Numbered from the stretch's first letter, positions 51,301 to 61,198 are shown. The stretch: DNA of 64,000 bases from Mucilaginibacter geliditolerans (GCF_014200495.1 NZ_JACHBY010000014.1:13174-77173), one strand, 5' to 3'. The notes: generated by a model from the sequence alone, not told the origin. Program-made: numbers and translations.

Positions 51301-52447
51301 TACCCCTGACTTTGGCAGTGTAGCGGTTGAAGCAAAGTTGTTGCAATCCAATAGCGTGGAAATGACCTTGCTTGAAATTAAGGTAATAGATTCGGGTGTC
51401 GGTATTCCGGCTGAGAAACACAATAAAATATTTGAGCGGTTTTTTCAGAATGACATGCCCGCTTCGTTAATTAACCAGGGAAGTGGTATTGGCTTGTCAA
51501 TTACTAAAGAGTTTGTTGACCTGATGGGTGGCGCTATTTCTGTTGAAAGTGAACATGCGAAAGGGAGTTGTTTTATTGTGCGGCTGCCATTAAAGATATC
51601 CCCCCCCAATAATTTTACCGGTAATGAAAATACCCTCGAAGAAGTGGAAGCTCCTAAGCCCGACAAGCCAAGTCAGGAAAAACGCAATAAAAATATTACC
51701 ATTTTAATTGTAGAGGATAATTCCGATTTCAGGGCCTGTCTAAAAGATGATCTTAAGCATTTATATGCCATTGTCGAAGCCGTAAATGGTAAAGAAGGCT
51801 GGCAAAAGGCACTAGCTTTACATCCCGATCTGATCATCAGTGATATTAACATGGCCGAAATTGATGGTATTGATTTTTGTAAAAAGATCCGTAGCGATAA
51901 ACGCACCGAACATATACCATTTATATTAATTACCGCCTTCACTGGCGATGAAAAGCAACTGGCCGGTTTGGAGACTGGGGCGAATGACTACCTTTCCAAG
52001 CCTTTTAATTTTGACATATTACGCTTTAAGGTTCATAATTTACTTAAAAATCAACAGGTAGTAAAAGAAACATATCAAAGGCAAATTGAAGCGAAACCGG
52101 GCGATTTGGAAATCGAAACTCCCGATACGAAATTTATGAAGAAGTTATTGGCGGTAATTGAAGAGAATATTCCAAATACCAGCTTTTCAGTTGAATTGCT
52201 AAGCAGCCAGATGAATATGAGCCGCACAGCATTATATAATAAAGTTTTTAATCTTTCTGGCAAAACTCCGGTTGAGTTTATTAGGTCGGTAAGGTTAAAA
52301 AGAGCAGTACAATTCCTACTCACAAAACAATTCACCATAGCCGAAACTGCCTATGAGGTAGGTTTCAATGATGCCAAATATTTTTCTAAAGTATTTAAAG
52401 AAGAATTTTCGATGACACCTTCCGAGTACCTGGAAAGTATAGATTGA
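48332..52447 (+). CDS. Hybrid two-component system regulator (HTCS)
   Basis: The start is the ATG at 48332; a TTG directly before it would add one residue. The ~1371-residue protein has a signal peptide (DINAFAQ) and two seven-bladed Reg_prop propellers (~25-700: FKDSEGFMWFGTPSGLNRYD, DKNGNLWIGTNGGGL and similar). A Y_Y_Y domain (~740-800), one membrane segment (~808-826), HisKA with NVSHEFRTP (His870) and a HATPase follow. Next are a receiver domain (VEDNSDF; phospho-acceptor Asp1171 in IISDINMAEIDG) and an AraC-type DNA-binding domain at the C-terminus. It senses an oligosaccharide in the periplasm and activates PUL genes. It sits between the two divergent glycan clusters. Confidence 0.96.
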   Translation: MRAKFYFLLAVISFLADINAFAQNSQYQFSRLNISNGLSHNQVTCIFKDSEGFMWFGTPSGLNRYDGYTFKVFKHDVNNKNSINDDFINNIFEGPDKKLWITTPSGYSFYDPETEQFNNDVSSAIDSFKLPGYPFASKILHNGKGDFWFLCPGSGLCRYNELKKTATRYYHNHNSNPSLYSSFVTDIEQDTTGNIWLAYDDGVVELFDIKHNAITYHTDIFKKAANNKGKDYSITIDSDGDLWVFTPNMDSGVYYYNRRTGRFRYITKESSETPLTSNIITSIIQADDGLMWISTDHGGINLLDKKSGKITYLLNREDDPKSLGQNTVTLYKDNTGIMWARTLKEGVSYYHKNIIRFSLYRHFASDPTSVGFEDVNKFVEDKNGNLWIGTNGGGLIYFDRKTGKFTQYKHDPGNPNSLSNDIIVSLCIDHDQQLWIGTYFGGLDHFDGRKFIHYKHNDKVPTSIADDRVWNILEDSSNRLWIGTFAAGLQIFDRERKIFSPPFKQTDIRSPFISALFEDTKGNLWVGGYIGIDKILKNGRGVIHYNKKKNDPNGLISDDIHSIMQDSRGLMWIATREGLSILNPETNRFISLTKKDGLPENQVLNVLEDNRGAMWLSTSNGLSRITLTPGNGTYKFQFENFDETDGLQGREFNINAALKTNKGELVFGGSHGFNIFDPLSIHPNIDEPKLIFTDFQLFNKSIAADEEVDGHVVLSKAISATKEITLNHSENVFTIEFAALNFFNPNKITYQYMMEGFDKSWITANNATRKATYTNLDGGDYTFEVRAIGQEGKWKPSYIKLKIKVLPPFWKSPIAYFIYVFSVIAILYYIRKQGIKKIETRFEIERERKEAQDKHELDIMKIDFFTNVSHEFRTPIALIMAPVEKLLKQADDNYSRRKLQMIHENSKRLLNMINQLLDFSKMTVKKLQLDLREADIIKIIKEACDLFTDLADKKHISFSFNCDTDSGFAFFDQDKIERILFNLLSNAFKFTPDFGSVAVEAKLLQSNSVEMTLLEIKVIDSGVGIPAEKHNKIFERFFQNDMPASLINQGSGIGLSITKEFVDLMGGAISVESEHAKGSCFIVRLPLKISPPNNFTGNENTLEEVEAPKPDKPSQEKRNKNITILIVEDNSDFRACLKDDLKHLYAIVEAVNGKEGWQKALALHPDLIISDINMAEIDGIDFCKKIRSDKRTEHIPFILITAFTGDEKQLAGLETGANDYLSKPFNFDILRFKVHNLLKNQQVVKETYQRQIEAKPGDLEIETPDTKFMKKLLAVIEENIPNTSFSVELLSSQMNMSRTALYNKVFNLSGKTPVEFIRSVRLKRAVQFLLTKQFTIAETAYEVGFNDAKYFSKVFKEEFSMTPSEYLESID

Positions 52448-53024
52448 TTTTCTCACATCAATCCCACTCATTCAAATAGTTTATAGTTCCGAAAAAAACT
52501 GCCTTTTCCAAAGGGTCAGGATGATCTTTTTTCCTCTGCTGTTTATGTTAATTATCTGATAATCAATTGTTTGATTTTTAATAACATTGACATTTTTTAT
52601 ACCAATCACCCACATTAGCACACTCGGCGACCTGAGCATACAGGGTATATTTATCCCAATATAATACGTCCCAACTTATTATATGTAAGCCAAGATTTAT
52701 AAACCAATTATTTAGATTATGCCTAAAAACCGCCGTTTACACGTTTATCGTTTTTTATTTTTTCACCCTGCAGGAATGTCTTTGCTTGGGAGTTCCCCGC
52801 TTTGGGGTAACCTCAATATAAAGCCTTTTGATATGAGCAGATAATTGAACCGCTTTAGCTTTTTGGCGGATACCTGATTGATACATTAAATAATATTAAA
52901 CAATAAATTTTAAACCAAGTAAAAATCACCCTATTAAATTATGAAGAAAAAATGAGAGTAAAAACCTAACAAACACCAAAACCAATTAACCTAATTATTA
53001 AAAAACTTAAAAATCCTTTAAAAA
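52448..53024 (+). other. Promoter/leader region of the second susC
   Basis: About 580 bp without a convincing ORF. It is A/T-rich towards the SusC start, as usual for Bacteroidota leaders. The HTCS target site is expected here, but I cannot define its repeat by eye. Confidence 0.3.
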
Positions 53025-56000
53025 ATGGATAAAAATTTACAAAGAAGAATGAAACGCGGTATTTCCCTATTCATAGCAGGCATGTTGCTCTGTCTATCAG
53101 GCTATGCGCAAAATCTTCGTATCTCAGGAAAGATAACAAGTGCCGACGACGCTAATCCGATGATGGGGGTTAGTATTCATGTAAAAGGGATTTCAACCGG
53201 GGCCCAGTCTGCTGTTGATGGCAGTTATGTAATAACAGCAAAACAGGGCGATATACTCGTCTTTAGTTATTTGGGCTACACATCTCAGGAAATAACCGTT
53301 AAAGAAACAAACGTAATTGATGTTAAGCTAAATTCAACATCCAGCAACTTAAACGAAGTTGTGGTTATTGGTTATGGCAAACCGATATCTAGAAAAGACG
53401 GAACGGGTTCTATAAGTTCCATAAAAGGAGACAACCTGCGCCAAACGCAACCAACTACTTTTGATCAGGCCCTACAGGGTAAAGTTGCGGGTGTTGTGGT
53501 GCAGCAAATATCAGGTCAGCCGGGTGGCGGCGTGTCTATTCAAATACGGGGTGTGTCTTCTATAAGTGGCACTAATTCGCCACTGTATATAATAGACGGT
53601 ATTATTATCCCCCCGGTCAGCGACCCTGGCAATGGTGGTAACCCTTTAAACGCTATTAATCCTGCTGAAATTGAATCAATAGACGTATTGAAAGACGCTT
53701 CCGCTACTGCCATATATGGGTCGCAGGCAACTAATGGAGTTATTGTTATTACTACAAAAAGAGGCAAAGCCGGGGCGCCAACGGTAAGTTATGATTTTTA
53801 TACCGGTGACCAGGAACTGGCCAAGAGACTCCCTATAGTTAACTTGCAGCAATTCGCTACTTTATTGAATGCCCGGGCACAAGTTTGGGGCTTCGATGCC
53901 AGGCCTCAATTTGCCGATCCCCAATATTTAGGTACAGGTACCGACTGGCAGTCAGCATTATTCCGCAGGGCGCCAATGAACAACCATACCCTAACAATAA
54001 GCGGCGGCGATCTCAAAACCCAATATTTATTGTCAGCATCCTATTTTGACCAGGAAGGTATAGCACTTGGGTCTGATTTTAAAAGATATTCCGTTAGACT
54101 GAACCTGGATAATAAAACCACTAATTGGCTAAAAGTAGGCACCAGCCTTCAATTGGCCCATACTTATCAAAATCAAAATACTTCAGCCAATGCTGTAATT
54201 GGTGATGTATTAAACATTACACCCGATATTGCCGTAAAAAATTCTGATGGCTCATATGGCGGTGTTACCAACCCCAATGGTTATACTGTAGCTGTTCCGA
54301 ACCCGGTGGCTTTAGCCCAACTTGTAACAAACGTGTCAACAGGGAACCAAATATTTGGCAACGCATACGCAGAAATACAATTTTATAGAGATTTATCGTT
54401 GCGCACTGAAGTATCCGGTAATTTCTTTTTTAATACCGCCGATAATTTTACCCCAACTTATCAATTTGGTTTAGATGTTAATGGGGTTAACAATGCTTCT
54501 TCGACCATGGGCCAAAATTTTTATACCGTATTACGCAATTTTTTAACTTATAACCATAATTTTAGTAAATATAGTGTAAATGTTTTGGCAGGACATGAAG
54601 CGCAGATGAGCTCTTACGAAAATCTTTATGGCTTTCGGTCAAATTTCCCTTCAAACAACGTCACTGCCCTTAATGCCGGCGATGCTACTACAGCCAAAAA
54701 CTCGGGCGATAATTCAGGCCCTACAGGTAATGGCGGCACGGCGCAGGAATCTTATTTCGGACGGGTCAATTTTTCCTGGGACGATAAATACCTGATCACC
54801 GGTAATATTCGGGACGATGGTTCTTCGAATTTTGCACCTGGTCATAATTGGGCTACTACCTATTCGGGCGCAGTTGCCTGGAAAATTAACAATGAGGCAT
54901 TTTTGAAAGGTGTAAAAGGTATAAATGAATTAAAGCTTCGGCTTGGTTATGGGCTTACCAACAACCAGGGTATACCGGGCAATACTTTTGTGACCCAACT
55001 TACATCGGTGGCCACTGGCTTATCGGGTATTTCACAGTTTCAAAACAATTTGGCAAATCCTAACGTAACCTGGGAAAAAACAAATTATTACAACGCGGGC
55101 CTTGATGGTACGTTCTTTAACGGGCGGATAAATTTTTCATTCGATGTTTATGACCGCGAAACCCATGGACTTTTATTAAAGGAACCGTTTCCATTGTACA
55201 GCGGTACTACCGCAAATTATTCGCCTGGAGCCATGCAGGCGCCTTATGTCAATGTCGGTGCTGTCAGTAACAAAGGGTTCGACTTCCAGATTAGTACTAC
55301 CAATATCAGTGGTAAAAGTTTTACCTGGAAAACTGATCTTACTTTATCGCGGAATGTTAATAAAGTACTTAGTTTAGGTTCCGGCGGAGCTGATGCCAAC
55401 TTGAGCGAAACCTCTAATGTGATTAACGATGTAGTGGAAAAAACGGTGGTGGGGCAGCCCATTGGCGAATTTTATGGCTATGTATTTGACGGCGTATTTG
55501 CAAATGCGAATGATTTTAAAACGCATGCCTTGCCGGTTAACCAGGCGGGGGTACCTTATCCAATTTCCTCGGCAGGAGGTGGTATTTGGTACGGCGACCG
55601 TATGTTTAAAGATTTGAACGGCGATGGTATTATTGACTCAAGGGACGAAACTTTTTTGGGTTCGCCGCTCCCAAAATTCCAGTATGGTATCAATAATTCA
55701 TTTTCTTACAAAAACTTCGACCTGAACATTTTCTTCAGCGGCGACTATGGCAATAAAATATTCAATCAAGTGGCCATAGCACAAAACAATCCGCAGAATA
55801 ATACCGCCTATTTTACATCGGTATTAAATTATGCAAAATTGGCTTTAATTAACCCCGCCGGCTCAGCATCCGATGTTAACAATGTATATGTTACAAACCC
55901 CAATACAACTATTGTAGGGTTGAGAAATGATAATACCAACGATAATAATCGTCCTTCTAATTTATTTATCGAGGATGGGTCATTCCTGAAGTGCAAAAAC

Positions 56001-56222
56001 ATCACATTAGGTTACCGCCTGCCTGAAAATGTTTTGTCGAAAATATACGTGCATTCCATCCGGGTATATGCTACGGTAACCAATGTGTTTACCATTACAA
56101 AATATACAGGCATGGATCCTGAAATTGGTTCATGGAACCCTCTTCAGGCAGGCTGGGACAGTGGTTATTATCCTCAGCCCAGGGTATTTACCATTGGTGC
56201 CAACTTAACATTTAACAAATAA
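53025..56222 (+). CDS. SusC-family TonB-dependent transporter of the second locus
   Basis: The 1065-residue product has a signal peptide (LSGYAQN, ~30), a CarboxypepD_reg-like domain (GKITSADDANPMMGVSIHVK), NLNEVVVIGYGKPISRKDG, a plug (QGKVAGVVVQQ, IRGVSSISG, PLYIIDGI, DVLKDASATAIYGS, GVIVITTKRG), a barrel and a final aromatic segment (GANLTFNK). The SusD partner starts 26 bp later. It imports oligosaccharides made by the GH5 and GH43 lipoproteins encoded downstream. Confidence 0.95.
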   Translation: MDKNLQRRMKRGISLFIAGMLLCLSGYAQNLRISGKITSADDANPMMGVSIHVKGISTGAQSAVDGSYVITAKQGDILVFSYLGYTSQEITVKETNVIDVKLNSTSSNLNEVVVIGYGKPISRKDGTGSISSIKGDNLRQTQPTTFDQALQGKVAGVVVQQISGQPGGGVSIQIRGVSSISGTNSPLYIIDGIIIPPVSDPGNGGNPLNAINPAEIESIDVLKDASATAIYGSQATNGVIVITTKRGKAGAPTVSYDFYTGDQELAKRLPIVNLQQFATLLNARAQVWGFDARPQFADPQYLGTGTDWQSALFRRAPMNNHTLTISGGDLKTQYLLSASYFDQEGIALGSDFKRYSVRLNLDNKTTNWLKVGTSLQLAHTYQNQNTSANAVIGDVLNITPDIAVKNSDGSYGGVTNPNGYTVAVPNPVALAQLVTNVSTGNQIFGNAYAEIQFYRDLSLRTEVSGNFFFNTADNFTPTYQFGLDVNGVNNASSTMGQNFYTVLRNFLTYNHNFSKYSVNVLAGHEAQMSSYENLYGFRSNFPSNNVTALNAGDATTAKNSGDNSGPTGNGGTAQESYFGRVNFSWDDKYLITGNIRDDGSSNFAPGHNWATTYSGAVAWKINNEAFLKGVKGINELKLRLGYGLTNNQGIPGNTFVTQLTSVATGLSGISQFQNNLANPNVTWEKTNYYNAGLDGTFFNGRINFSFDVYDRETHGLLLKEPFPLYSGTTANYSPGAMQAPYVNVGAVSNKGFDFQISTTNISGKSFTWKTDLTLSRNVNKVLSLGSGGADANLSETSNVINDVVEKTVVGQPIGEFYGYVFDGVFANANDFKTHALPVNQAGVPYPISSAGGGIWYGDRMFKDLNGDGIIDSRDETFLGSPLPKFQYGINNSFSYKNFDLNIFFSGDYGNKIFNQVAIAQNNPQNNTAYFTSVLNYAKLALINPAGSASDVNNVYVTNPNTTIVGLRNDNTNDNNRPSNLFIEDGSFLKCKNITLGYRLPENVLSKIYVHSIRVYATVTNVFTITKYTGMDPEIGSWNPLQAGWDSGYYPQPRVFTIGANLTFNK

Positions 56223-56248
56223 GGAATCACTAATTAAAAAAGATTTTT

Positions 56249-57832
56249 ATGAAACCAATTAACAAATTACTGATTTTTTTGCTGTTTGCAGCAGCAATTG
56301 CCGGATGCAAAAAGAGTTTTTTGGACCGCCCTTCCAACTCGCAGATAAGTTCTCAAAATTTTTACAAAACTACTTCCGATTTACGGCTGGCCACAGCAAA
56401 CCTGTATGCCGGTTCGGAGTGGTGGCAATTCCATATGACTTCTTTGTTGCCACTTGGGGACGGAATGAGCGGAAATGCCTATAAAGGATATTATGGGGAT
56501 TTCCAGCAGATTTTTACGCGTACCATTACAGCGCAAAATGGCATTGTATCAAGTGCCTGGATTGGCTTGTACAATGTTATAGCACAATGTAATACGGTTA
56601 TTAATGCGATACAAAGCCAGGCATCTCCTTCAATTTCCGCAGCTGATAAAAATGCTGCAATAGGCGAAGCAAAATTTATCCGGGCTGTATGTTATTATCA
56701 TTTGGCAGTTTATTGGGGCGCCGTACCTATTATTGAGGATAACACTAAACTAATTCAAAACTCTTTGCTTAACCGTAATATTGTTTCTGATGTATATAAA
56801 TTGGTTACCAACGACCTGACTTTTGCGGCGCAAAACCTTCCGGCAAAAGATGTAGCTGGCAGGGTAACCACATGGTCGGCGCAAGGGATGCTGGGCAAAG
56901 TATATTTAACCATAGCGGGCTTGGGACAAAGTGGCGAACGCAGTCAACCCTTGCTGGACAGTGCCAAAAAATATGCAGGCAATGTATGTAAAAATAGCGG
57001 ACTGTCATTATTTCCAAGCTATTATAATCTTTTTACGGTGCCATTCAACGATGTCCCCGAAGATTTATTTGCCCTTCAATGGGAGGGAGGCGTTGGCTAT
57101 GGTGCTGGCAACACATGGGCCGGAATCCTTGCGCCAAGCGACTCTGTAACCGCGCAGGGCCAAGGTGCCTGGGGTACCCTATTGGTCACCTACGATTTTT
57201 ATCTGACATATACAGCGAAAGATACCGTAAGGCGCAAAGCCACTATTATGCTCACCGGAGATCATTATCCCGAATTAGATGCTGCGCAAGGTGGTTATAC
57301 GGCAACACAGCCGAGTATGAAAAAACACATTATCGGTAACGAGAAAGATAACAACTTGCCAACTATGGATATTTGGTCATCTCCCGAACATAATGCAATG
57401 CTTAGGTTGGCCGATGTGTACCTGATATATGCCGAAGCTATTTTGGGCAACAATGCTACCACTGCCGATGGAACCGCCCTGCAATATTTTAACGCGGTGC
57501 GGGCAAGGGCAGGTGTAGATCCGGTAAAGGTGTTGGACCCTGCAACGATACTAAATGAAAGAAGAATTGAATTAGCTTTTGAAGGACAATATTGGATTGA
57601 CCTGGTAAGGCTTTCTTATTATGACCCGTCAACGGCTATCAATATCCTCAATAACCAGAAACGGGTTACTTTCAGTTATAAAAATGGGGTTGCAACAACA
57701 ACGCCGGCAGGTCAAGATGGTGGGCCTCAAACTGTTAATCCGGCAACAATAGACTCATTTACATTGCCAATACCAGCATCAGAGGAGACCAGCGACCCCA
57801 AATTGCTGAATCCGCCGGTACCTTATTATTAA
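56249..57832 (+). CDS. SusD/RagB-family lipoprotein of the second locus
   Basis: The 527-residue product has a lipoprotein signal with Cys20 (AAIAGCKKS). SusD motifs: AKFIRAVCYYHLAVYWGAVP, LRLADVYLIYAEAILG, YFNAVRARAGV and LNERRIELAFEGQYWIDLVR. Partner of the SusC encoded immediately upstream; 27 bp before the glycan-binding lipoprotein gene. Confidence 0.95.
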   Translation: MKPINKLLIFLLFAAAIAGCKKSFLDRPSNSQISSQNFYKTTSDLRLATANLYAGSEWWQFHMTSLLPLGDGMSGNAYKGYYGDFQQIFTRTITAQNGIVSSAWIGLYNVIAQCNTVINAIQSQASPSISAADKNAAIGEAKFIRAVCYYHLAVYWGAVPIIEDNTKLIQNSLLNRNIVSDVYKLVTNDLTFAAQNLPAKDVAGRVTTWSAQGMLGKVYLTIAGLGQSGERSQPLLDSAKKYAGNVCKNSGLSLFPSYYNLFTVPFNDVPEDLFALQWEGGVGYGAGNTWAGILAPSDSVTAQGQGAWGTLLVTYDFYLTYTAKDTVRRKATIMLTGDHYPELDAAQGGYTATQPSMKKHIIGNEKDNNLPTMDIWSSPEHNAMLRLADVYLIYAEAILGNNATTADGTALQYFNAVRARAGVDPVKVLDPATILNERRIELAFEGQYWIDLVRLSYYDPSTAINILNNQKRVTFSYKNGVATTTPAGQDGGPQTVNPATIDSFTLPIPASEETSDPKLLNPPVPYY

Positions 57833-57859
57833 TTTTTTTAACAATTAAATTATATTGAA

Positions 57860-59383
57860 ATGAAAAGAAATTTAGACATCCGCTTGTATTTTCTGCCGCT
57901 ATTCTTGATGATGGCGGCTTTAATGTCGGCTTGCAAGAAAAACAATGAGGTCTCGTCTACCCCTCCTATGATTACAAGCGTAAGAATGTATCGTGGGCCA
58001 GGCATAGATACCCTTCTAAGTACTGGTAATCCTCAAACTGATCCTACCTGGTCCGGAGGAACAGGACAATATGTGGTTATAATCGGGCAGAACCTGAAAA
58101 ATGCAACGGAAATTGATTTTGACGGCGTTTCTGCATCCTTTAACCCTGCTTTATTTGCGCCAGGCAGCGCGGTGGTACAAATACCAAACATCGTGTTTTC
58201 GCAGATCGATACCGCTAAGCTCTATAAGTTAACCTATAAAACTCCAGCAGGTTCAACAATGTTTTCGTTTAAATTGGGGCCTCCGGTACCTGCTATTTAC
58301 TCTATATCCAATGTATTTGCCGCCCCGGGCGATTCGGTTTATCTTTTTGGTGCCAATTTATTATTTGTTCAGAGCTTTACGTATGGAGGACTCAAAGTTC
58401 CACACTTTAATACGAGCTTTTATGGAGACTCTCTTGGCTTTGTGATGCCGAGTGGAATACAAAACAGCAAGCTAGTAGTAGTAACTACTAAATCTGGTAC
58501 GGCCGTGGATACCATAAATGCGAAGCCGATCATTTTCGGCATTTCCAACTGTAATGCCAACGTTGGTGATTCGGTTTATGTTTATGGTAATTACCTTAAG
58601 ACTATCCAGTCAATTTCTTTTGGCGGTGCTACTATTACAAATTTCACATCAAGTCCAACTGGCAGTTATGTTTCGTTTCTGGCTCCAGCTTCGAACAGCT
58701 ACTCTTATGGACCAGTGACCATTGTTACCAGTTATGGAACGGTTTCTACTGCTTATAGTGTAAATACTCAAAATGGGGATCAAGTAGGTCTTTTAGCAGA
58801 TTTTGAGTGGGGTAATAATTTTGGTTTTGGCTGGGCCGCAAGTGAAATTTTAACTGATGCCAATCCCGCTTTTAATGGTCCGTTGGGAACAGATAATAGT
58901 CAGTATATGGAAATTAATAATCCTGTTTTAGCTGGCGGTGCAAGTGTGTACTTCCCATTGGGTAATTCTAATACGGGTAATCACTGGGTACCTGTGGCAA
59001 ATGTTACAGATCCTCCTTCAAACTGGGCTCTTCAATTTGAAATGAGTGTGGCTCACCCATGGAATGGAGGTACTCTTTATATTGAAACTGCTTTTGCAGG
59101 TGACAGTTATGTTGCGCGTTATGAGCCATGGAAAATTACTGGTTCAAATGTTACCAAAGCTTTTATAACGAAAGGTTGGGAAACCGTAACTATTCCTTTA
59201 TCTGCGTTCAAATCAAAAGTTAACGAATTAGGGGATGGTGTATCAATTACTCAAATAAGCGATTTATTAGGGCCTACTGGTGCGAGTAGTTATAATATGT
59301 ACCTTGAAAATTTCGATACTTCGCCAACTGCAACTGATTTTTATGCCGCTATTGACAATATTAGGTGTGTGAAAATCAAATAG
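57860..59383 (+). CDS. Surface glycan-binding lipoprotein (SGBP, IPT/TIG domains plus C-terminal glycan-binding domain)
   Basis: The 507-residue product has a lipoprotein signal with Cys25 (LMSACKKN). Several IPT/TIG-like Ig repeats follow (GTGQYVVIIGQNLKNATEID, APGDSVYLFGANLLFVQSFT, NVGDSVYVYGNYLKTIQSIS). The C-terminal ~200-residue domain (LLADFEWGNNFGFGWAASEI, WALQFEMSVAHPWNGGTLYI, TVTIPLSAFKSK, AAIDNIRCVKI) resembles the SGBP-B xyloglucan-binding type. Position after SusD is the usual one. It captures polysaccharide at the cell surface. The gene ends the core transcript at the terminator 59389-59422. Confidence 0.85.
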   Translation: MKRNLDIRLYFLPLFLMMAALMSACKKNNEVSSTPPMITSVRMYRGPGIDTLLSTGNPQTDPTWSGGTGQYVVIIGQNLKNATEIDFDGVSASFNPALFAPGSAVVQIPNIVFSQIDTAKLYKLTYKTPAGSTMFSFKLGPPVPAIYSISNVFAAPGDSVYLFGANLLFVQSFTYGGLKVPHFNTSFYGDSLGFVMPSGIQNSKLVVVTTKSGTAVDTINAKPIIFGISNCNANVGDSVYVYGNYLKTIQSISFGGATITNFTSSPTGSYVSFLAPASNSYSYGPVTIVTSYGTVSTAYSVNTQNGDQVGLLADFEWGNNFGFGWAASEILTDANPAFNGPLGTDNSQYMEINNPVLAGGASVYFPLGNSNTGNHWVPVANVTDPPSNWALQFEMSVAHPWNGGTLYIETAFAGDSYVARYEPWKITGSNVTKAFITKGWETVTIPLSAFKSKVNELGDGVSITQISDLLGPTGASSYNMYLENFDTSPTATDFYAAIDNIRCVKIK

Positions 59384-59388
59384 CCTAC

Positions 59389-59422
59389 AGCCCCACGGCA
59401 GCAGTTGCTGTGGGGCTTTTTT
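59389..59422 (+). terminator. Rho-independent terminator after the SusC-SusD-SGBP unit
   Basis: AGCCCCACGGCA (59389-59400) pairs with TGCTGTGGGGCT (59406-59417) with one G-U, followed by six T (59417-59422). It lies 5 bp after the SGBP stop. Confidence 0.9.
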
Positions 59423-59602
59423 ACCAATCGAAAGCATTGGATTCGCTAAACGGAGCAGGATTTTAGAGCCACGAAATTAACAGTAAAAAGATCAACGTAC
59501 AATAGAGCCTCTATCATTGCAGGCGACAAAAAGATATCATACCGATATTTTTTAGTGCGGGTGGCTGTTTATGCGATTTTTTAATTAAATAATAGAACAA
59601 AA

Positions 59603-61078
59603 ATGAAAAAAAACTATTTTTTTAAATCGATAGTATTTCTTACTGCGATTATTACGCTTTTCGCCTGCAAAAAGGCGACAACTACGGCACCTGCACTCAC
59701 GATTAGCGTGTCGACGATTACTTTTGCAGGTAATGGGGGTACCCAGGACATAACCGTTACCAGCAACGCTGACTGGAGCGTAAGCAACCCTGCTTTGTCA
59801 TGGCTGCAATTAAGCGCAACTTCCGGTAAGAGCGGCAGTACCGTTATTCATGTGACAGCGACATCGCCAAATAATACAGGGGCAAGCCAGTCGGCAATTT
59901 TAGAAATAAGTTCGTCAAACGGACAGGCAAGAAGGGTGACGGTTTCTCAGGCCGCCAACCTGTACCCAAGTTATAATACATCGCCGATAGCGCCGGACAT
60001 GACCGGAGTGACCAGTAATGCCGTGCAACTGGCGGCAAAAATGGCAACGGGAATGGGAATGAATTTTGGCAATACCATGGACTCCCCAAACGAAGGTGAT
60101 TGGGTGTCTGGTAAAATTACCGACGCGCAGGTGAAATTTGTAAAACAGTTAGGTTTCACTGCTGTACGGATTCCCTGTAACTGGGTTTGGACTCATTTAA
60201 GCAATCGGTCAAAGGCAACAATTGACACTGCATGGCTTGCGCGGGTGAAACAAGTGGTTGGATATTGTGTGGCTAATGGTGTGTATGTGATAATAAATGC
60301 TCACGCGGATCTTGGCTGGCTGGAACAAAATGTCAATGCCACAAAGAAAGATTCCGTTAATGCAATGCAAAAGGCGATTTGGGAGCAGATTGCTACAACC
60401 TTGCGTGATTTTGATGAGCACCTTTTATTTGCCAGCACGAATGAGCCTCAGGCTGATAATGCCGAGCAGATGGCCATACTCAATGGTTATCACGAAACAT
60501 TCATCAATGCAGTTCGCTCTACCGGAGGCAGGAACAGTTACCGGGTGCTGGTTGTGCAGGGGCCCCACGCTGATCCTACTAAAACTGCTACTTTGATGAC
60601 AAGCCTTCCTACCGACCCGGTACCTAACAAGTTGATAGTCGAGGTGCATGACTACACACCTGCTGGATTTACGATACTAACGGATGGAGATGCAAGTTGG
60701 GGCAACATGATTTACTACTGGGGGGCTGGGAATGTTTCTACTATTGAGCCATCGCGCAACGCCACCCCTGGAAATGGAGACGAGAGCGCGATCGCTGCTG
60801 AGTTACAAGGGATGAAACAGAATTTTGTTGACAAAGGTATCCCTGTGATTCTGGGTGAATATGCAGCCCCGAGGAGAAATAATCCCAACGAGCCTATGCC
60901 TTTGGATACGGCGGTGAGCAACAGGTCTGTGGATTACTGGAACACTTTTATGACCAAAACGGCTAAAACGGATGGTCTCCTGCCATTTTATTGGGAGGTA
61001 GGGAATATGATAGACAGGGCTAATAATGTGGTAATAGACCAGCGTACGTATAATGCCCTTGTGGCCGGATATAAGTAA
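59603..61078 (+). CDS. Surface lipoprotein BACON-GH5 endoglucanase
   Basis: The 491-residue product has a lipoprotein signal with Cys22 (TLFACKKA). A BACON domain covers ~32-118 (VSTITFAGNGGTQDITVTSN, DWSVSNP, NTGASQSAILEISSSNG). The GH5 barrel has MGMNFGNTMDSP, FTAVRIPCNW, INAHADLGWL, FASTNEPQA (Glu281), VEVHDYTP and VILGEYAA (Glu419). It is a paralogue of the GH5 gene on the other side of the HTCS (shared INAVRSTGG, NSYR and TLMT segments) but has BACON instead of a ricin lectin. BACON-GH5 is the architecture of the key surface endoxyloglucanase in Bacteroides xyloglucan loci (family knowledge). Confidence 0.93.
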   Translation: MKKNYFFKSIVFLTAIITLFACKKATTTAPALTISVSTITFAGNGGTQDITVTSNADWSVSNPALSWLQLSATSGKSGSTVIHVTATSPNNTGASQSAILEISSSNGQARRVTVSQAANLYPSYNTSPIAPDMTGVTSNAVQLAAKMATGMGMNFGNTMDSPNEGDWVSGKITDAQVKFVKQLGFTAVRIPCNWVWTHLSNRSKATIDTAWLARVKQVVGYCVANGVYVIINAHADLGWLEQNVNATKKDSVNAMQKAIWEQIATTLRDFDEHLLFASTNEPQADNAEQMAILNGYHETFINAVRSTGGRNSYRVLVVQGPHADPTKTATLMTSLPTDPVPNKLIVEVHDYTPAGFTILTDGDASWGNMIYYWGAGNVSTIEPSRNATPGNGDESAIAAELQGMKQNFVDKGIPVILGEYAAPRRNNPNEPMPLDTAVSNRSVDYWNTFMTKTAKTDGLLPFYWEVGNMIDRANNVVIDQRTYNALVAGYK

Positions 61079-61112
61079 AATTAATGTTGGATTAAAGCTT
61101 TTTCTGGAATAG

Positions 61113-61145
61113 CGGTACTGTGAACAGATTACACAGTACCGTTTT
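61113..61145 (+). terminator. Rho-independent terminator after BACON-GH5
   Basis: CGGTACTGTG (61113-61122) pairs perfectly with CACAGTACCG (61132-61141) around a 9-nt loop and is followed by TTTT. It is 34 bp after the stop, so the next GH43 gene likely has its own promoter. Confidence 0.85.
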
Positions 61146-61198
61146 CTTGACGTATATGATTGGTATTGATTGTGAAAATATAAATTAAACTAACAAAA

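Noticed and set aside
60297..60596. 99-codon alternate-frame ORF in BACON-GH5
   Set aside because: Lies entirely in the conserved GH5 catalytic frame and has no homology of its own.
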